A DNA stretch of 64,000 nt from Paralvinella palmiformis (Eukaryota; Annelida; Polychaeta; Terebellida; Alvinellidae), in the NCBI GenBank assembly GCA_025642065.1, contig JAODUP010000463.1, positions 434,001-498,000 on the forward strand. The letters run 5' to 3'. A program made the position numbers and the translations under genes. Within the stretch, counting starts at the first letter, position 1; each line of letters begins with the position of its first letter. Of this stretch, positions 35,100-47,732 are shown piece after piece. Under the pieces are notes generated by a model that did no database searches, was not told the origin of the DNA, and saw only the letters and a program-made list of their open reading frames with translations.

Positions 35100-35690
35100 C
35101 TCTCATCTTCGGCTCAAGTAGTCATCCAAAAACTATGTGTTATCAAGATCCCCAAATCCCTCATTTAAGTAAATAATATTAAAATTAGTGATAATATTAT
35201 GACAATTCCTTTTGGAAAGTGAACTGGTATGGTGTTATTTCTAACATAAAATGTTTCTAAATTCTCATATTCTTCTACATATTTTAGTGTTTGTTGTACC
35301 TTTGTAGTTTGACTCCCAGTCATGTTATGAATATACTAATTGAATATGCATAAATATAACCTGTACACTTTATCTCATACCGCATTGTATATTATTAGTG
35401 TGCTAATCAATGGGTATGCTAATACAGTTTTCTTTATTTATTAATATACACAATAAAATTAAATAACTATTTCTTTATGTATTACTATGTAAATTATCAA
35501 ATATAGTGAAATAATGCCTGGAAATATTTACATGGTTGCATCTAAAGTTAACCTAATATTCACACGATTCCAGCCTTTTATTGTTTATGATTATGTACTA
35601 AAAGACAAGCATGGTACACCTATCTATCCAAATAATGATTAGAGTAGATATGACATATTAGGATAGAAGTAACACCTCACTAAAAGAGGC
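35100..35690. other. No gene recognised
   Basis: Very AT-rich sequence without supported ORFs. Confidence 0.45.
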
Positions 35691-37312
35691 TATATGTCGA
35701 ATATATTGATGACAATGTATAATTGATGAATATGGCGATACGGTGCCTATAAAGATTGTAGATGATTTTAAGGTACACCTTCCTAATCCATATAAATGTG
35801 ACACTGTCAACTGGTTCAAACGTAATAAGTTCATACCACATAACAAACTGATACATGATTTTATAATAATTAAAGATTTCAATGTTACTGATTCAAACAA
35901 GATGTTCATTATTGTTATTTTAATATAGCTCGTCGTGTGTATAGCGGGATTGATTACGTTGTGTACTTATTAGGATAAAATTAATATAAAATCGTGTAAC
36001 ACTATTCCTCCTGATGCTGATATTGTGAGTGATCAGCTTCCCCTGAAGTTAACCATGGAGCTGCATGTGCCACTTGCTGAAGCTCCAGTTACTATTGATC
36101 AGTCCCCAACAGGGGCCAGGTCCGTGCTGGAACAGGCAGATGAACAATAAACGATATAACAAAGAACTTGATGCCGCACTATTTGAGCTATCCATGTACA
36201 CCCGATGTCCACCAGACACAGACAAGGATATACAGATACATGGATTGCCTAAGGACATATACGATAGAAGCTGCTAGGAAAGCAGAATGTATTCCGAAAC
36301 GTGCCTTCCGCCCTAAGAAGTACTGGTACCCGGATCTAAGTCGAACTTAATACACGAACCACTTTTGGTGGCAGCTATGGGTCACTAATGACCGACTAAG
36401 ATAAGGCATGGTCTAGACGTGCTATAAAAACGTTAATCGTCTTTTCAGAACTGTATCATTCATTGGACAATCTGGTGCACGGATATATGAAATCATTCTG
36501 GAAACGGATTAAAAGACGGAGAAAGAGCTATACTCATTCATCAATGCCCTGTAGTAAGTTGGCTGACTGTTACGTAAGTATCATGCAGGACAATTCCCCG
36601 CTCACAGACCAGCACCAGCATATCTGATCAGATCAAAATACAGTATAATGATATGAAGAATGATATAATATAGCACAAGGTCCTGCCTGGAGATGCCTGC
36701 ATACAGAAACTGAAAAGAAAAATTGCTTCCCTGGAATAGATGGAATTATTGCCAAGTATCTGCATGATCCATGGTCGATCAACTATATTATGTGAACATT
36801 TGTCTGTCCTATACTCAGTGATGTTAACTCGCAACCATATGCCTAGTATCTTTACTACAGGACTATTGATACTCGTATTGAACAAGCCAACTCTAGACCC
36901 TGGAAATCCACTCAACTACAGACCGATAACGATGTCCTCTACTCTTGTATGGATGCCGAAAAATGCTTTGATTCAATTTGGCATGATGGCATTTTTTATC
37001 AATTATATTCTACATGATCTAATATACACTGGAGATTCATGTATAATTGTTATTCCGAGCTTGACGCTGTGTTGAAATGGAATGGTCATACATATCATAA
37101 CGTTCGCTTTAATGTTACTAGAGGTACCAAGCAAGTCGGTTTCTGATCAGCTGTGTTCTTCAATATATTTATATATGATCTTATGAATGAGCTCAATTGT
37201 AGTAAATATGGCATTCGTGTGGATGACTAAATGTACAGCTCCTTTGCTTATGCTGGTGGCATCAGTTTGTGTAATTCAACAGTTCATGGATTACAAGTCC
37301 TGATTGATATAC
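35691..37312 (+). mobile_element. LINE, 5' half (split element)
   Basis: Endonuclease tail (CDTVNWFKRNKFIPHNKLIH, DFIIIKDFNVTDS, DADIVSDQLPLKLTMELHVP, where SDQ replaces SDH), then connecting text (ARKAECIPKRAFRPKKYWYP) and RT pieces (LDPGNPLNYRPITMSSTL, KWNGHTYHNVRFNVTRGTKQ, FNIFIYDLMNELNCSKYGI, SSFAYAGGISLCNSTVHGLQ, where AGG replaces ADD). The frame breaks off at VLID (37,312) and resumes at about 44,698. Confidence 0.75.
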
Positions 37313-37640
37313 CATAGGCGTAGGTCATTAAGCCGAGGTCGTATTTTAAGCCTAAAATATCACAATTTACGGTAGTACCGTTCATTAAGCCGACCTAAAA
37401 ATATTAACTTTTCCTTAAAGTATTTTTAGATGATATCAAAGTTTTGAACACATTAAATAGCAAAGAAACATCATCGAACATCACGCTTGTGAACCAGAAA
37501 GTGATCATTGGAACAGGGCGTTGTGAAACGATGATAACATTACTGAAATAATGTTTTATTTAAACTGAACTTTCTTTGTTTTCAAAAATTTTATGTTATT
37601 ACCACAACGATAAACACGATATTCTGCGAAAAAAGATGTA
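37313..37640. other. Left flank DNA between split LINE and P-like copy 4
   Basis: Belongs with 44,241-44,697 to DNA that split the LINE. Contains inverted GTCATTAAGCCGAGGTC / CATTAAGCCGACCT-type motifs (37,325-37,402). Origin not recognised. Confidence 0.35.
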
Positions 37641-38370
37641 CGTATATCAGAGAGCTTAAATATAGAGAGTCGATAAACAAAACCTTTCTGGTTATCCACA
37701 TGTGATCGTGTACATGTGCGCGCATGGTTGAAATGAATTGCCAATACTAGTACTATATGTTACATGATCACATACTCTTTTGTTAATAAACACTTTAATT
37801 GTGCACACGTGGTATTGAAGGAAATGCTCTGAAACTGTAAATAAATAATTAAGTGATTTCACACCCCAGTCACTTAATTAATTCATAGCCTACAACTTGC
37901 GATCACTTGACAGCTGATTAGAAAATAATTCAACGTGGTTTAGGTTATTTTACAGCTTTGTGTGTGGAAGGCGTAATTTTTTTAATGAAAACAATTAGGT
38001 ATATATGAGGTAAATGCATACAAACATACTTTCATCATGTCAGTTTATCATAGTCCATAACTTTTTATTTATTTGGATATATACATATAATGATATATAC
38101 AGCTATTATAACGCAACCATAACACAATTCACCATATATTCATCATGTCCGTTTATCATATATTAACTAAAAAATATATAAGTTGATTTAAGGCCTACAC
38201 CTCAATAACATAGACCATGCAATATAGGCCTGCCCAACTGAGAACAAAGAATATACATGGAATATTAACAATGTTTATGTTTGCGTTAACATGTTAGAGA
38301 TAGAGAAATTAGTACTTTCATACAATAAGCGGCATCAAATCTCTTGTGCCACGGGTTCATCTATAGTTAC

Positions 38371-38510
38371 CGTATTGATAATAGGAAAGTTACTTTTATA
38401 TGTATTGCCACATAAGTCACCGCAAATATATTATTATTGTAGGTGAAGTTTAGTTAATAAAAATCGGCTGGAGATATACGGCAAAACCAGATGTTGTTCA
38501 TATAATAATA
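38371..38510 (+). repeat. 5' LTR of gypsy-type element
   Basis: Begins CGTATTGATAATAGG, where the 3' LTR has TG; ends ...CATATAATAATA just before CATGGTACC. Confidence 0.9.
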
Positions 38511-38638
38511 CATGGTACCAGAAACAAAAAAATAACCCACGAAATGTGGATCAGATCAAGGCCCCCAGTCATTTACAATGTACGGGGAATGTTGGGGAAA
38601 ACTAGAGATGTTTTATACAAGCATTTGAACTGTATCTG

Positions 38639-40123
38639 ATGGCGATTGCGGCAGATTTTAAAAGTGATAAACAGCGCATTGCCATCTTTCTGACTGTGGC
38701 AGGACAGGAGGCTCTGGAAATCTACAATACCTTCAGTTTTACGGATGAAGAGAAGGATAAATATGATTCAGTTCGGGCTAAATTTGAGGCGTATTGTAAG
38801 CCCAAGATAAACGAAACGTATGAAAGATTTGTGTTTAGAATGAGAATGCAAAAAACGGATGAACTGTTTGACAATTGGTTGACAGACATTACAAACTTGA
38901 CAAAGAACTGTCATTTTGGAACATTGAGGAATAGTTTAATTCATGATCAAATAGTTATCGGAACTAACGATCCAACAGCTCAGGGACGATTGCTACGTGA
39001 AGCTGAATTAGACCTCCCCAAGGCTATTCAGATATGCATAGCTGCAGAAACGGCAAGTAAACAGGTAAAACTACTCCAGTCTACATCAGATAAACATGTT
39101 GATTTCGTTAATCAAAAGAATACAACATTCCGCGCAGGTGCTCTGCGTAGACCTGCATACAGAAACGGTACCTATCGTGGTCGAGGGCAGATTCAAGTTG
39201 GTGCGCGTGGTGGAACCGTGACACAAGTAAAATGTTACAGCTGTGGAAAAGTACATGAAGCTCGTAACTGCCCAGCGCATGGTAAAACATGTAATAAATG
39301 TGGGAAGTTAAATCACTTTGCAACTGTCTGCAAGGCATACAGCCCTCACAAAACAAACAAGATCAAGAAGGTCCATGCTCTTGATGAACATGATGAACAG
39401 GAAGTATATACAGACACGTTATTTGTTGGAGCCATCAACAATATATCACTGCCAAATGAAACGTTAAACACAGAGAGTGATGACATGCCAGTTTTGATCG
39501 ATGCAATTGAAACAGAAAATGACGATGATTGGATTACGCCAATTGAAACGGAAGATGTTATCATCCCATACAAACTGGACACTGGCTCCCAAATGGATAT
39601 ACTGCCATTGAAAGACTATGAAAACATACGAGCAAAGAAAAGAATAATAAAGAACAGTGTCAAATTAGAAGCATATAACAACCGGTCAATACCGTGTGTA
39701 GGAATGACAAGGCTTACCTTCACACTGAAACACAAGACATATAAAGTTATGTTTGCAGTCGTAGACACAGATAACATTGCACTTTTAAGAAAAAAAACCA
39801 CCTGTATTCGCCTAGGATTGGTGAAACGAATATATGTTATAAACAGTCCAGGAATTAAACAACTGGTCCAGGAATATGATGATGTGTTCAAAGGCATCGG
39901 ATGCCTACAGGTGAAACATCACATTGAACTTAAAGAGGAAGCATCTCCGGTGGTACATGCGCCACGAAAAGTTCCAATCTCATTGCATAATAGACTGCAC
40001 AAAGAGTTGAACAAACTTGAAAAACTAAACATTGTTTCTAAAGTGGATGAGCCTACAGATTGGGTAAATTCACTGGTGATCGTAGAGGAGAAAACTGGTC
40101 AACTTAGATTGTGTATTGATTGA
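38639..40123 (+). pseudogene. Gag-protease-RT start of gypsy-type element
   Basis: 494-codon frame. Residues 1-180 are Gag-like (FLTVAGQEALEIYNTF, FRMRMQKTDELFDNWLTDI, KNCHFGTLRNSLIHDQIVIG). Two zinc knuckles start near residue 199 (CYSCGKVHEARNC and CNKCGKLNHFATVC). Protease active site LDTGS lies at about residues 313-317. RT begins at the C-terminus (LEKLNIVSKVDEPTDWVNSL, GQLRLCID). The frame ends at TGA because of a 4-base duplication (TGAT) relative to the expected reading. The translation start may lie upstream of 38,639. Confidence 0.85.
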
Positions 40124-41508
40124 TCCACGTGACCTAAACAAGAATATTAAACGTGAACATTTTCATCTACCAACAAAGACAGAGATTACAGCTGAGATGG
40201 CTGGAGCTAAGTGGTTCACTAAGCTAGATGTTTCAAATGGATTCTGACAGATTGAGCTGGACAAGCCCAGTGCCAGATTATGTACATTCAATACACCATT
40301 TGGACGGTACTGTTTCAACTGACTACCGTTTGGAATATGCTCAAGTCCTGAGGTATTCCATAAAACAGTCTCACAAATGTGTGAAGGGATAGATGGCATA
40401 ATTATCTGGGGCAGAAACAAAGATCAACATGATCAACGTGTCAAAATCGTCCTGGATCGTATACGAAAATCAGGACTGAAACTAAACAGAAACAAATGCC
40501 AATTTCAAGTACAAACCATCAGCTTTCTTGGAGACAAGGTGACAGCTGAGGGAATACAACCAGATAATGACAAGGTAGCAGATATCAAGGCTATGCCAGC
40601 ACCAAAAAATATTGAAGAACTTCAAACACGCCTTGGTTTGATAAAGTATCTAGGCAGGTTTATCCCTAACTTGTCAGCTGAAACAGCAAACATACGTCAT
40701 TTACTAGAAACAGATGTGGAATTTCGGTGGACATCTACACATGAAGCCGAGTGGAATTATGTTAAACAAGTGATCGTGTCTGAGCCAGTTCTTACATTTT
40801 ATGATCCATCGCTACCGACAATGATATCTTCAGATGCGTCCAAAGACGGCATTGGGGCGCCTCCTAGGTCTAGCGGTAGCGTGTTGGACCACAGATCACT
40901 ACCACCCGTGTTCGAATCCCGGCGTGGACATATCTGAAGGTTGTTTCGTCTTTCACTTCGTCTCATTACCTTTGGACGTCGCTCGGCCCATTTAGCCTAC
41001 TTGTGCACAAAATGGCCGTAAAACATCAATCATCATCATCATCCAAAGACGGCATTGGAGCTGTCCTCCTACAAGAAAATGATTCTTGCTGGCACCCAGT
41101 ATCATTTGCATCGCGCACACTAACAAGTGCAGAAACGCGTTATGCACAAATAGAAAAAGAAAACCTTGGAATTGCATTTGGATGTGAAAAATTTCACCAG
41201 TACATTTATGGTAAAGAAATAATACTAGAGACAGACCACAAGCTGCTCATCATTATTGCAAGACGTAACTTATCAGACTATCCAGCCAGGATCCAAAGAT
41301 TATTACTAAAACTTCAGCCATACACATTTGAACTGATCTTCACGCCTGGCAAGCATTTAGTATGGGCTGATCTATTGTCCCATGCATCAAACCCTAATCG
41401 TGAGAGTTCGACTGAAGCAGATGTAAAAGTACACGTAGACATGATTGTCAACTCACTTCCTGTCAGCAAACAGAAGTGGGAGGAAATATCTCGTGAAACT
41501 AAAACGTA
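40124..41508 (+). pseudogene. RT and RNase H of gypsy-type element, with stops and SINE
   Basis: Continues RT with two in-frame TGA codons. The catalytic VDD box reads IDGIIIWG, so one active-site Asp is lost. RT thumb (FLGDKVTAEGIQPDNDKVAD) follows, then RNase H starting LTFYDPSLPTMISSDASKDG. RNase H is cut by a SINE at 40,856-41,041 and resumes at SKDGIGAVLLQEND, ending FTPGKHLVWADLLSHA. Inactive. Confidence 0.85.
40856..41041 (+). mobile_element. SINE-1 copy nested in RNase H, 17-bp target duplication
   Basis: Head GGCGCCTCCTAGGTCTAGCG with box B GTGTTCGAATCCCGG, the shared body, and an ATC-repeat tail. TCCAAAGACGGCATTGG occurs on both sides (40,839-40,855 and 41,042-41,058). One of the best preserved copies. 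Confidence 0.93.
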
Positions 41509-42529
41509 GACATAAAGTGCTGAAACATGTTCTAGATGGATGGTCTGGCCCATGTGCTCGTTTATGTCAACCATACTACAGTTTTAGTGAAGAAATATCT
41601 TTAGTGAATGGTGTACTCCTGAAGGGCCACAGGATAATAGCACCCTCCTCTATGCAATCATTCATGTTAAGTCGTTTGCATGATGGACAAGACGTACCGC
41701 CCGTGAGGTCATGTATTGACCAAACATGAACAATGATATATCGAACATGATCATGTCCTGTACTCCATGTCAGCGACATCAGAGGTCCCAGCAGAAGGAG
41801 CCGATCATATAACATGACCAGACAAAACCATGGGAGAAGATTGGTATGGATCTATTCCAGCTAGGAAACAAGACATATTTATTAGCGATCGATTACTACT
41901 CAAGAGAATATGGTTTTAGTCACACAACATCAAGCCCAAGATATCCCCAGTCTAACGGTATGGCCGAAAAGGGTGTAGGAATTGTAAACAATCTGCTTAC
42001 TGAGGTCATAGAATCAGGGAATGACTCATATCTTGCACTACTTAGTTACAGATCCAGTCCACTGGCATGTGGATACTCGTCCGCTCAGTTACTTATGGGA
42101 AGAAAACTCCGCAACAGGATTCCCAGATTATCGGACCACATTAATGTATGTGGTGGTGGTGTTGTTAATGCAAAATTTCAAAATAGCACTCGTAGCTATT
42201 ATAATACAAGTGCTAAGGAGCTTAAACCCATGAAGCATGATGATATTGTGCGTATTCATGATGATAACAACAGGTGTTGGAGTAGATTGGCACAAGTAGT
42301 CGGTTCTTCTGAAAGCCCAAGATCTTATAATGTTATTACTGAGGATGGGCACGGTTATGCCACTCAGATGGGCATATTACAAGAACAACACAACCAACAT
42401 CTCAAGCAGCAGATCCTATTATGCCTGCAGTCACTCACATTGCTGGTCCAGACTGTAGAACAGCCTGTAGCACAGAGACGTAGCTCCCGTCCAGTGAAAG
42501 TGCCACAGAGACTTATTGAACAATGTTGA
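41509..42529 (+). pseudogene. Integrase of gypsy-type element, core deleted
   Basis: Zinc-binding region (41,700-41,800, SCTPCQRHQRSQQKE-like) then KPWEKIGMDLFQLGNKTYLL with the first catalytic Asp, which joins abruptly (DYYSREYGFSH near 41,905) to TTSSPRYPQSNGMAEKGVG with the catalytic Glu. The second Asp region is missing. C-terminal part follows (SYRSSPLACGYSSAQLLMGR, then KPMKHDDIVRIHDDN). Ends at 42,529 before an (AT)n run at 42,620-42,652. Confidence 0.8.
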
Positions 42530-42616
42530 TAATGACATTGAAAATCACATGTTAATTGGTTTATTTACTATGTATTATATTGATTGATTACATTGCATGA
42601 TATCCAATTATCTGAC

Positions 42617-42656
<40 letters not shown>

Positions 42657-42905
42657 TGTTGTAAATTAGATGTAAGAATACATTTTCATAGTTTATGTGG
42701 TAGCAAATTATTCAGCCATTTATCATTCAATATCTTGCATACATTATTACAATTTTAGCATTGCTATGGATAAACTTTGGTCTCTATATTATGATGAAAT
42801 TACTGAAATCTTTCCGAATTAAGATGATTATAAATTGTAGATTTTGTTACAACAAATAGAGTAATTAGCAACAACTAACCAGTTAATATTTAAAACAAGG
42901 GAAGA

Positions 42906-43045
42906 TGTATTGATAATAGGAAAGTTACTTTTATATGTATTGCCACATAAGTCACCGCAGATACATTATTATTGTAGGTGAAGTTTAGTTAATAAATATC
43001 GGCTGGAGATATACGGCAAAACCAGATGTTGTTCATATAATAATA
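42906..43045 (+). repeat. 3' LTR of gypsy-type element
   Basis: Begins TGTATTGATAATAGG after a purine-rich tract and ends ...CATATAATAATA before the GTTAC duplication. Confidence 0.9.
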
Positions 43046-44240
43046 GTTACAATCAGTCATTTGTTATAAAATGGATGGACAGAATAACCCAAATTGCTTC
43101 CAACTCTAAACAACCACTACTACAAAAATATGACATTTAGTCCAGATCAGTGAACTGTTTAAAGTTAGACAGAATATACCCAGAGATGTAATAGACACAT
43201 GCATTGACTACTGTAAGAGATAACACCAGTAAACCTGTAACCAAGAGATTGGCCTGTTTACATGGTATCTCATCACCATAGAACTTCAAGAACTGAAACA
43301 GAACAATACCTTGTAAAATAATTTCATGGGTTCGATGCCTTAATTGTTTCTTATTTAATTAATTTTATATTTGATTTCAGTGGATGCATGCGGTGGATTT
43401 GGTATATAAAAATAGTTGGAATAGCATTCTAGATCAGTTGTCTGGTTATTGAATTTCGTTTAAGTAAAATTCATATTATACATTCTACAATTAGTATTCA
43501 AGTAATTTAAATCTTTCCTCAGCATATATCTGAACGACAACAATTAATAACCCATCTTTTACTTCTGTCAATAGAAAAAATAACAAAAGGAATGTTTCTA
43601 CCACGAGTTGAGGTATTTAATAATTAATTTCATAACATTTAAATTATAAATAGAAATCCATATATATCAATAAGTACCAATTGTTTACGTTTAAAAATAA
43701 ATATGGATGTAGGTGATCATGTAAATACTCAGCTACTTATAATTATTGCAATTAGGGAAACATTATCTGATTATAGTAATGTAATTTTAAAAGTCCAATT
43801 ATATTATTAACAATAACAAAGTAAAATAAACCTCCCGCCCATAACATCTTCAATGGCTCCAGTACATGTAACTGTAAGCTTATGTATATCTTACATAAAA
43901 ATTTTGTGATTAATAGATTGATATTGTTCAATAAAATTTAATCAGATTTTGTCCGAAACAAATATAGATCTAGATAGATCCTGCTTGGGCCTACTGCTTG
44001 GGTCATGTCAAGTAGGGGCGTGTCTACTCTAAATATCCTTTATTTAGAAACAGCCAGATCATATCAATTTTTACACTAGCTTTCATGAACCAGTGCCATT
44101 AGGCGCCATGTTAAAGAAGCGGGCTGGCATGATAATCTACCTCCGGTCGCTAGGGCCCTGGCGCTCCATGAATTCAAAATGGGGTCCCATGTTAAAACGC
44201 GAAGTAACACGTCTTGTTATAAATAGTCTTTGCGTATATA

Positions 44241-44697
44241 CAGACAAACGAATGAGATACCACTCTCTTTGGTACGGAATGTCTTGGGTACGAGTTGTCT
44301 CGTTACCGACGCTGCCTTCAGATTGAAAGTCGTGAAATGTGCAACCATTGAATGGTCAATGTGCGCAACTGAGTCCAACAATATTTATCCATAATTACAA
44401 AAATCAGATAATTCTACATATAACTATTGATTTTCGTTAAAAAGCCATGAATCATTATCATTAACTTGTTCTACTTCTATTTTCACTCCATGACTGCATG
44501 AGTTTAGATCAAAATGAAGATTGATCTCCGTTTGCATATAGATCTAGAATACTAGATAGAGTCTAGAGTCTGGACGGCTGCTAGCACTCGATAATTTCTT
44601 CTCCCGATTACTAAATTTATTGACATTAAGACGACCTCCAAAACTAAGGGTAATAATATTGACTCAGTGTATCGCCTTGATGGCCGGAACCCACGGT
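44241..44697. other. Right flank DNA between P-like copy 4 and split LINE
   Basis: Counterpart of 37,313-37,640. No gene; sequence type unknown. Confidence 0.35.
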
Positions 44698-45662
44698 ATG
44701 TGCTGTATATGTCAGTAAATGGAGATTTAATTTCGGCATTAAAAAGAGTCAATGTATGAGTGCTGGCTATAAACCTGATTGTCTAGTCACCGAACCCATA
44801 TGGTATTTAAATGGAAATATAATGGAAACTGTTACTAAGTTGGAAATATTGGGTGTAACATTCACTAAGAATGGAACTTTCTCTGATCCAAAATACGGTA
44901 CAGAAATGTAGAAGGGTGTTCTACTCTCTCAGTAATATCGGTATGAATTATCCAGGTTTAAGTAATAATAGTAAGTCTCAGTTTTATATATCGATATGCC
45001 TACCAACACTTACTTATGGTATGCAATGTGTTAATTTAAGTTCACAAGATGAGTCGACCTTTAACTCAGAACAAGGTGCCATAATAAAGCAAATGTGTGC
45101 ACTAAGTAAGCGTTCCTGACATATACATCTTCTACAGCCAATGAATTTGGATAACGTTAGTATTGTGATAGGCAATTATACAAAGTCAGTTTTTAAACGC
45201 GTGTGTTGTAAATCATCTCACACTAAGAACTTATGTTATCAGCTTTTATCAGAATATATGAAAACTTGTATTATTATCCCGGGTACAATTGTTGATAGGG
45301 TCTCCAATTGATGTTTTATTTCACAATGTATGTGATAGACATGATCAGGTTTTCAACAATGGTAAAGTCGATTCTTTACGTATGCTGTTATTCAATGAAC
45401 ATTTTATTAATCCGTGGTGTTGCGAGTACATGCTAGTCAGACTATTTACATATGCCATTTACTATCGTATTATATTATATTTAGTGTATCCCATGTCATA
45501 TCGATGTATATTTGTTGTAATGAACATTGTATTCTATGCCATATTATTGTATTATCCGTTTTAAAATAGATTATGTCCCATGTGCTATTGCTGTATATGT
45601 TTTAATGTATTTACTATACTGATATTTTTCTACATTATGGAGGTTGAATTAAATAAATAAAC
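44698..45662 (+). mobile_element. LINE, 3' half (continuation of 35,691-37,312)
   Basis: Continues RT and beyond: CMSAGYKPDCLVTEPIWYLN-type text, TKLEILGVTFTKNGTFSD, CRRVFYSLSNIGMNYPGLSN, ICLPTLTYGMQCVNLSSQDE, QGAIIKQMCALSKRS, QLLSEYMKTCIIIPGTIV. Ends with TTGAATTAAATAAATAAA. A truncated sister copy lies at 8,076-8,560. Confidence 0.75.
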
Positions 45663-45689
45663 AGGCATTTCAGTTTAGCTCGTTTTGTT

Positions 45690-46530
45690 TTCACGTGGTT
45701 GCACGGCCTCTTTCTGACACAGTCGTTTTAACTCCAGCTGCAAACGATCCTGATTGGACAGAAGTCGGATAACAAACAGCCAATTAAATTAACGCATGCG
45801 ATATAGTGAAAATAAACCAAGATACATCTTGGCTCCCGATCGACACATGGGGTGACAAACATGGGTATTAACGGAGACTAAAGGTCGAAGTACGGAGTTG
45901 GTCGAGTTATAGAAGAAACATATAATTTAAAGCATAGCAATAATTTAAGACTGAAAAGTGATCCATTTACAGAGGTGGTCAAGTTACAGGGGTAGTTTGG
46001 GGGGTTTGACTATATTCTAATTATCTTATTTATTACCTATAGTCACGCCACACCTGATGAATTTCATTACTAAATATGTATTCAAACAATTCCATTGATA
46101 TTGTTTGTACTAATCTTACTTTGCACTAATCTCAGTTATCTCTATAAGTACATGTGCATTCATGGCAAATTCCATTACTTGCCTTTGCTCTATGGTGAAT
46201 ATTGATCTCAGAAATATTAAAACAAATTAACGTCGTACAAAGACATCAAGTCTCCTGTACATTTTTATTTCAAGAACATACCATAAAATGCTTCTGGTTC
46301 TTACAAAGCAAAATATAAACAGTGTAGCATGTTTATATCGATATTATATATGTAACTGAGTAAATATTGATGAAGAATCACATTCATGTTTGTGTTATAT
46401 ACATTGTAATCATCATTGTAATCATGATTATATTCATTCTGAATGTAATCGATTACACTGTAATCGTAATCATGGTATTCTCAAGTAATCGTAATCGGTT
46501 ACCTTGGTCCTGTAATAGCCCCAACCCTGC
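45690..46530 (-). repeat. Dispersed repeat, hAT-like start (copy b)
   Basis: Inverted match to 27,762-28,870 minus its SINE-2. The CAGGGTTGGGGCTATTACAG-type start on minus is at about 46,530. Confidence 0.6.
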
Positions 46531-46844
46531 ATAGAAAATGCCTTGATGTCATCTGGGGGTGTTGTCACCGGAGACACCACTTGTATATAAATCGTGCGTG
46601 GACATGAGTGCATCTTCCTGCATGCCCGTACCATGTTTTTGTTTTGAAACAGCATCTGCCTGTATGACGGCGTTATGATGCGATTTCTGTGTCGTGGTAT
46701 GGAACGCCTTCTGATTTTCTTCAGATATCTGATGGGCAGCTGGAACTGGTCCTCCTCATCTTCATCACAAGATGACTCACTGACGGATTCATTTGAGGTA
46801 CACGAGTGTGGGCATGTTGGGAGGCTCACATTTTCTGTCGTCAT
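46531..46844 (-). CDS. Unrecognised acidic/basic ORF part
   Basis: Minus frame from ATG at 46,842-46,844: MTTENVSLPTCPHSC, then an acidic run (SSCDEDEEDQF), then a basic run (RYLKKIRRRSIPRHRNR), ending in the adjacent repeat. Composition-biased; no family recognised. Possibly an exon end of a transposon ORF, possibly chance. Confidence 0.25.
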
Positions 46845-47361
46845 TTCATAATAATAACAATGACCGAAATGGCAGTTATATCACTTCATCGGCATTATGT
46901 CTCTTTGTTAAGCTATCAATGCGGCCATGTAGTAAGCTATTGTAACTTTTTACTGCTGCTAATTCTTTCCTGCGGGTTGTCACTTTGTGTTGAAGGTTTT
47001 CGACAATTTGGAGCACCTGAGCCAGTTCCCTCCGTACCAGATATGCTGTGCAGTTTGTTCAGTGGAACCTCCGTCTCGACACATGTACATTTTTTCCAGA
47101 TCTTTAGTGAGCAGTTTATTTATAAGATTTAGACCGAATTGGTATATCTCGCAAGTAATAGTGTGCCTCACTTGCCTCAGAATAGGCCTTTAGTTTTTGA
47201 GAGCGCCAAATTCATTTTTAACACAGTTACACGTTGTTCTATGAAGTGATTTCAATGTGTCCGTAGGGACTTTATTCAGTGTGTCTTGTATGCATGGTTC
47301 CCACCGCCAAGGAAATATTATTTTATACAAGATTTAAAGGTTATAAATCAACATATGGGCT
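46845..47361. other. No gene recognised
   Basis: A 63-codon minus ORF (46,980-47,171, MRHTITCEIYQFGLNLINKL) has two Cys/His clusters but no recognised family. Confidence 0.35.
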
Positions 47362-47494
47362 AAATACAAAACTCACACACGTGTGGCGGAAGGGGGTTTA
47401 TTGAAATACATAATTATGCATGAATAACATTACATAACATACAAAATATGGAGCCTCACTCAAACATTGAATATCATTAAATGAGATAAAGTCC
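47362..47494 (-). repeat. Split direct repeat B2
   Basis: About 133 bp, closely matching 47,824-47,956, including GGTTTATTGAAATACATAA and AAATGAGATAAAGTCC. Confidence 0.85.
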
Positions 47495-47732
47495 TTAAAC
47501 TGGACTATACCATAGTATAATAATAAATTGATAATATGACGAAAACCCCAACTAGCTACTTAAGCTAACTGAAGACTAAGAGAAAGATATTAAATCATAT
47601 AATTACAGGGATGGTGGGAGGGGAAAATGCTGAACAATGCCTTGCAATGGCTGACAGGAAGTGCCTGTAAGAGTCCCTGTTAGGCTTCTCCAGAAGAGAG
47701 GAGACAGGTGCTGACCGCCTGTGGATACCCTG

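Larger units (their letters stand above)
38371..43045 (+). mobile_element. Gypsy-type LTR retrotransposon with short LTRs
   Basis: Two 140-bp direct repeats, 38,371-38,510 and 42,906-43,045, differing at about 4 positions by eye. A TGGTACCAGAAAC primer-binding-type site follows the left LTR (38,513), and a purine tract (AAAACAAGGGAAGA) precedes the right LTR. The 5-bp duplication GTTAC flanks it (38,366-38,370 and 43,046-43,050); in the other P-like copies this site is uninterrupted (ATCTACAGTTACAATCAG at 13,735-). Gene order Gag, protease, RT, RNase H, integrase fits Ty3/gypsy. Confidence 0.92.
37649..44232 (-). mobile_element. P-like THAP-bearing element, copy 4, split by a gypsy-type element
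   Basis: Ends AGAGAGCTTAAATATAGAGAG (37,649) and ...ATAAATAGTCTTTG (44,232). Flanks CGTATATC (37,641-37,648) and CGTATATA (44,233-44,240) form a 7-of-8 duplication. Left part is 37,649-38,370, right part 43,046-44,232; between them lies the LTR element 38,371-43,045. The inner inverted block near the left end and most THAP blocks (including the block-1 Cys region) are deleted, so this is the most decayed copy apart from copy 1's left end. Confidence 0.85.
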
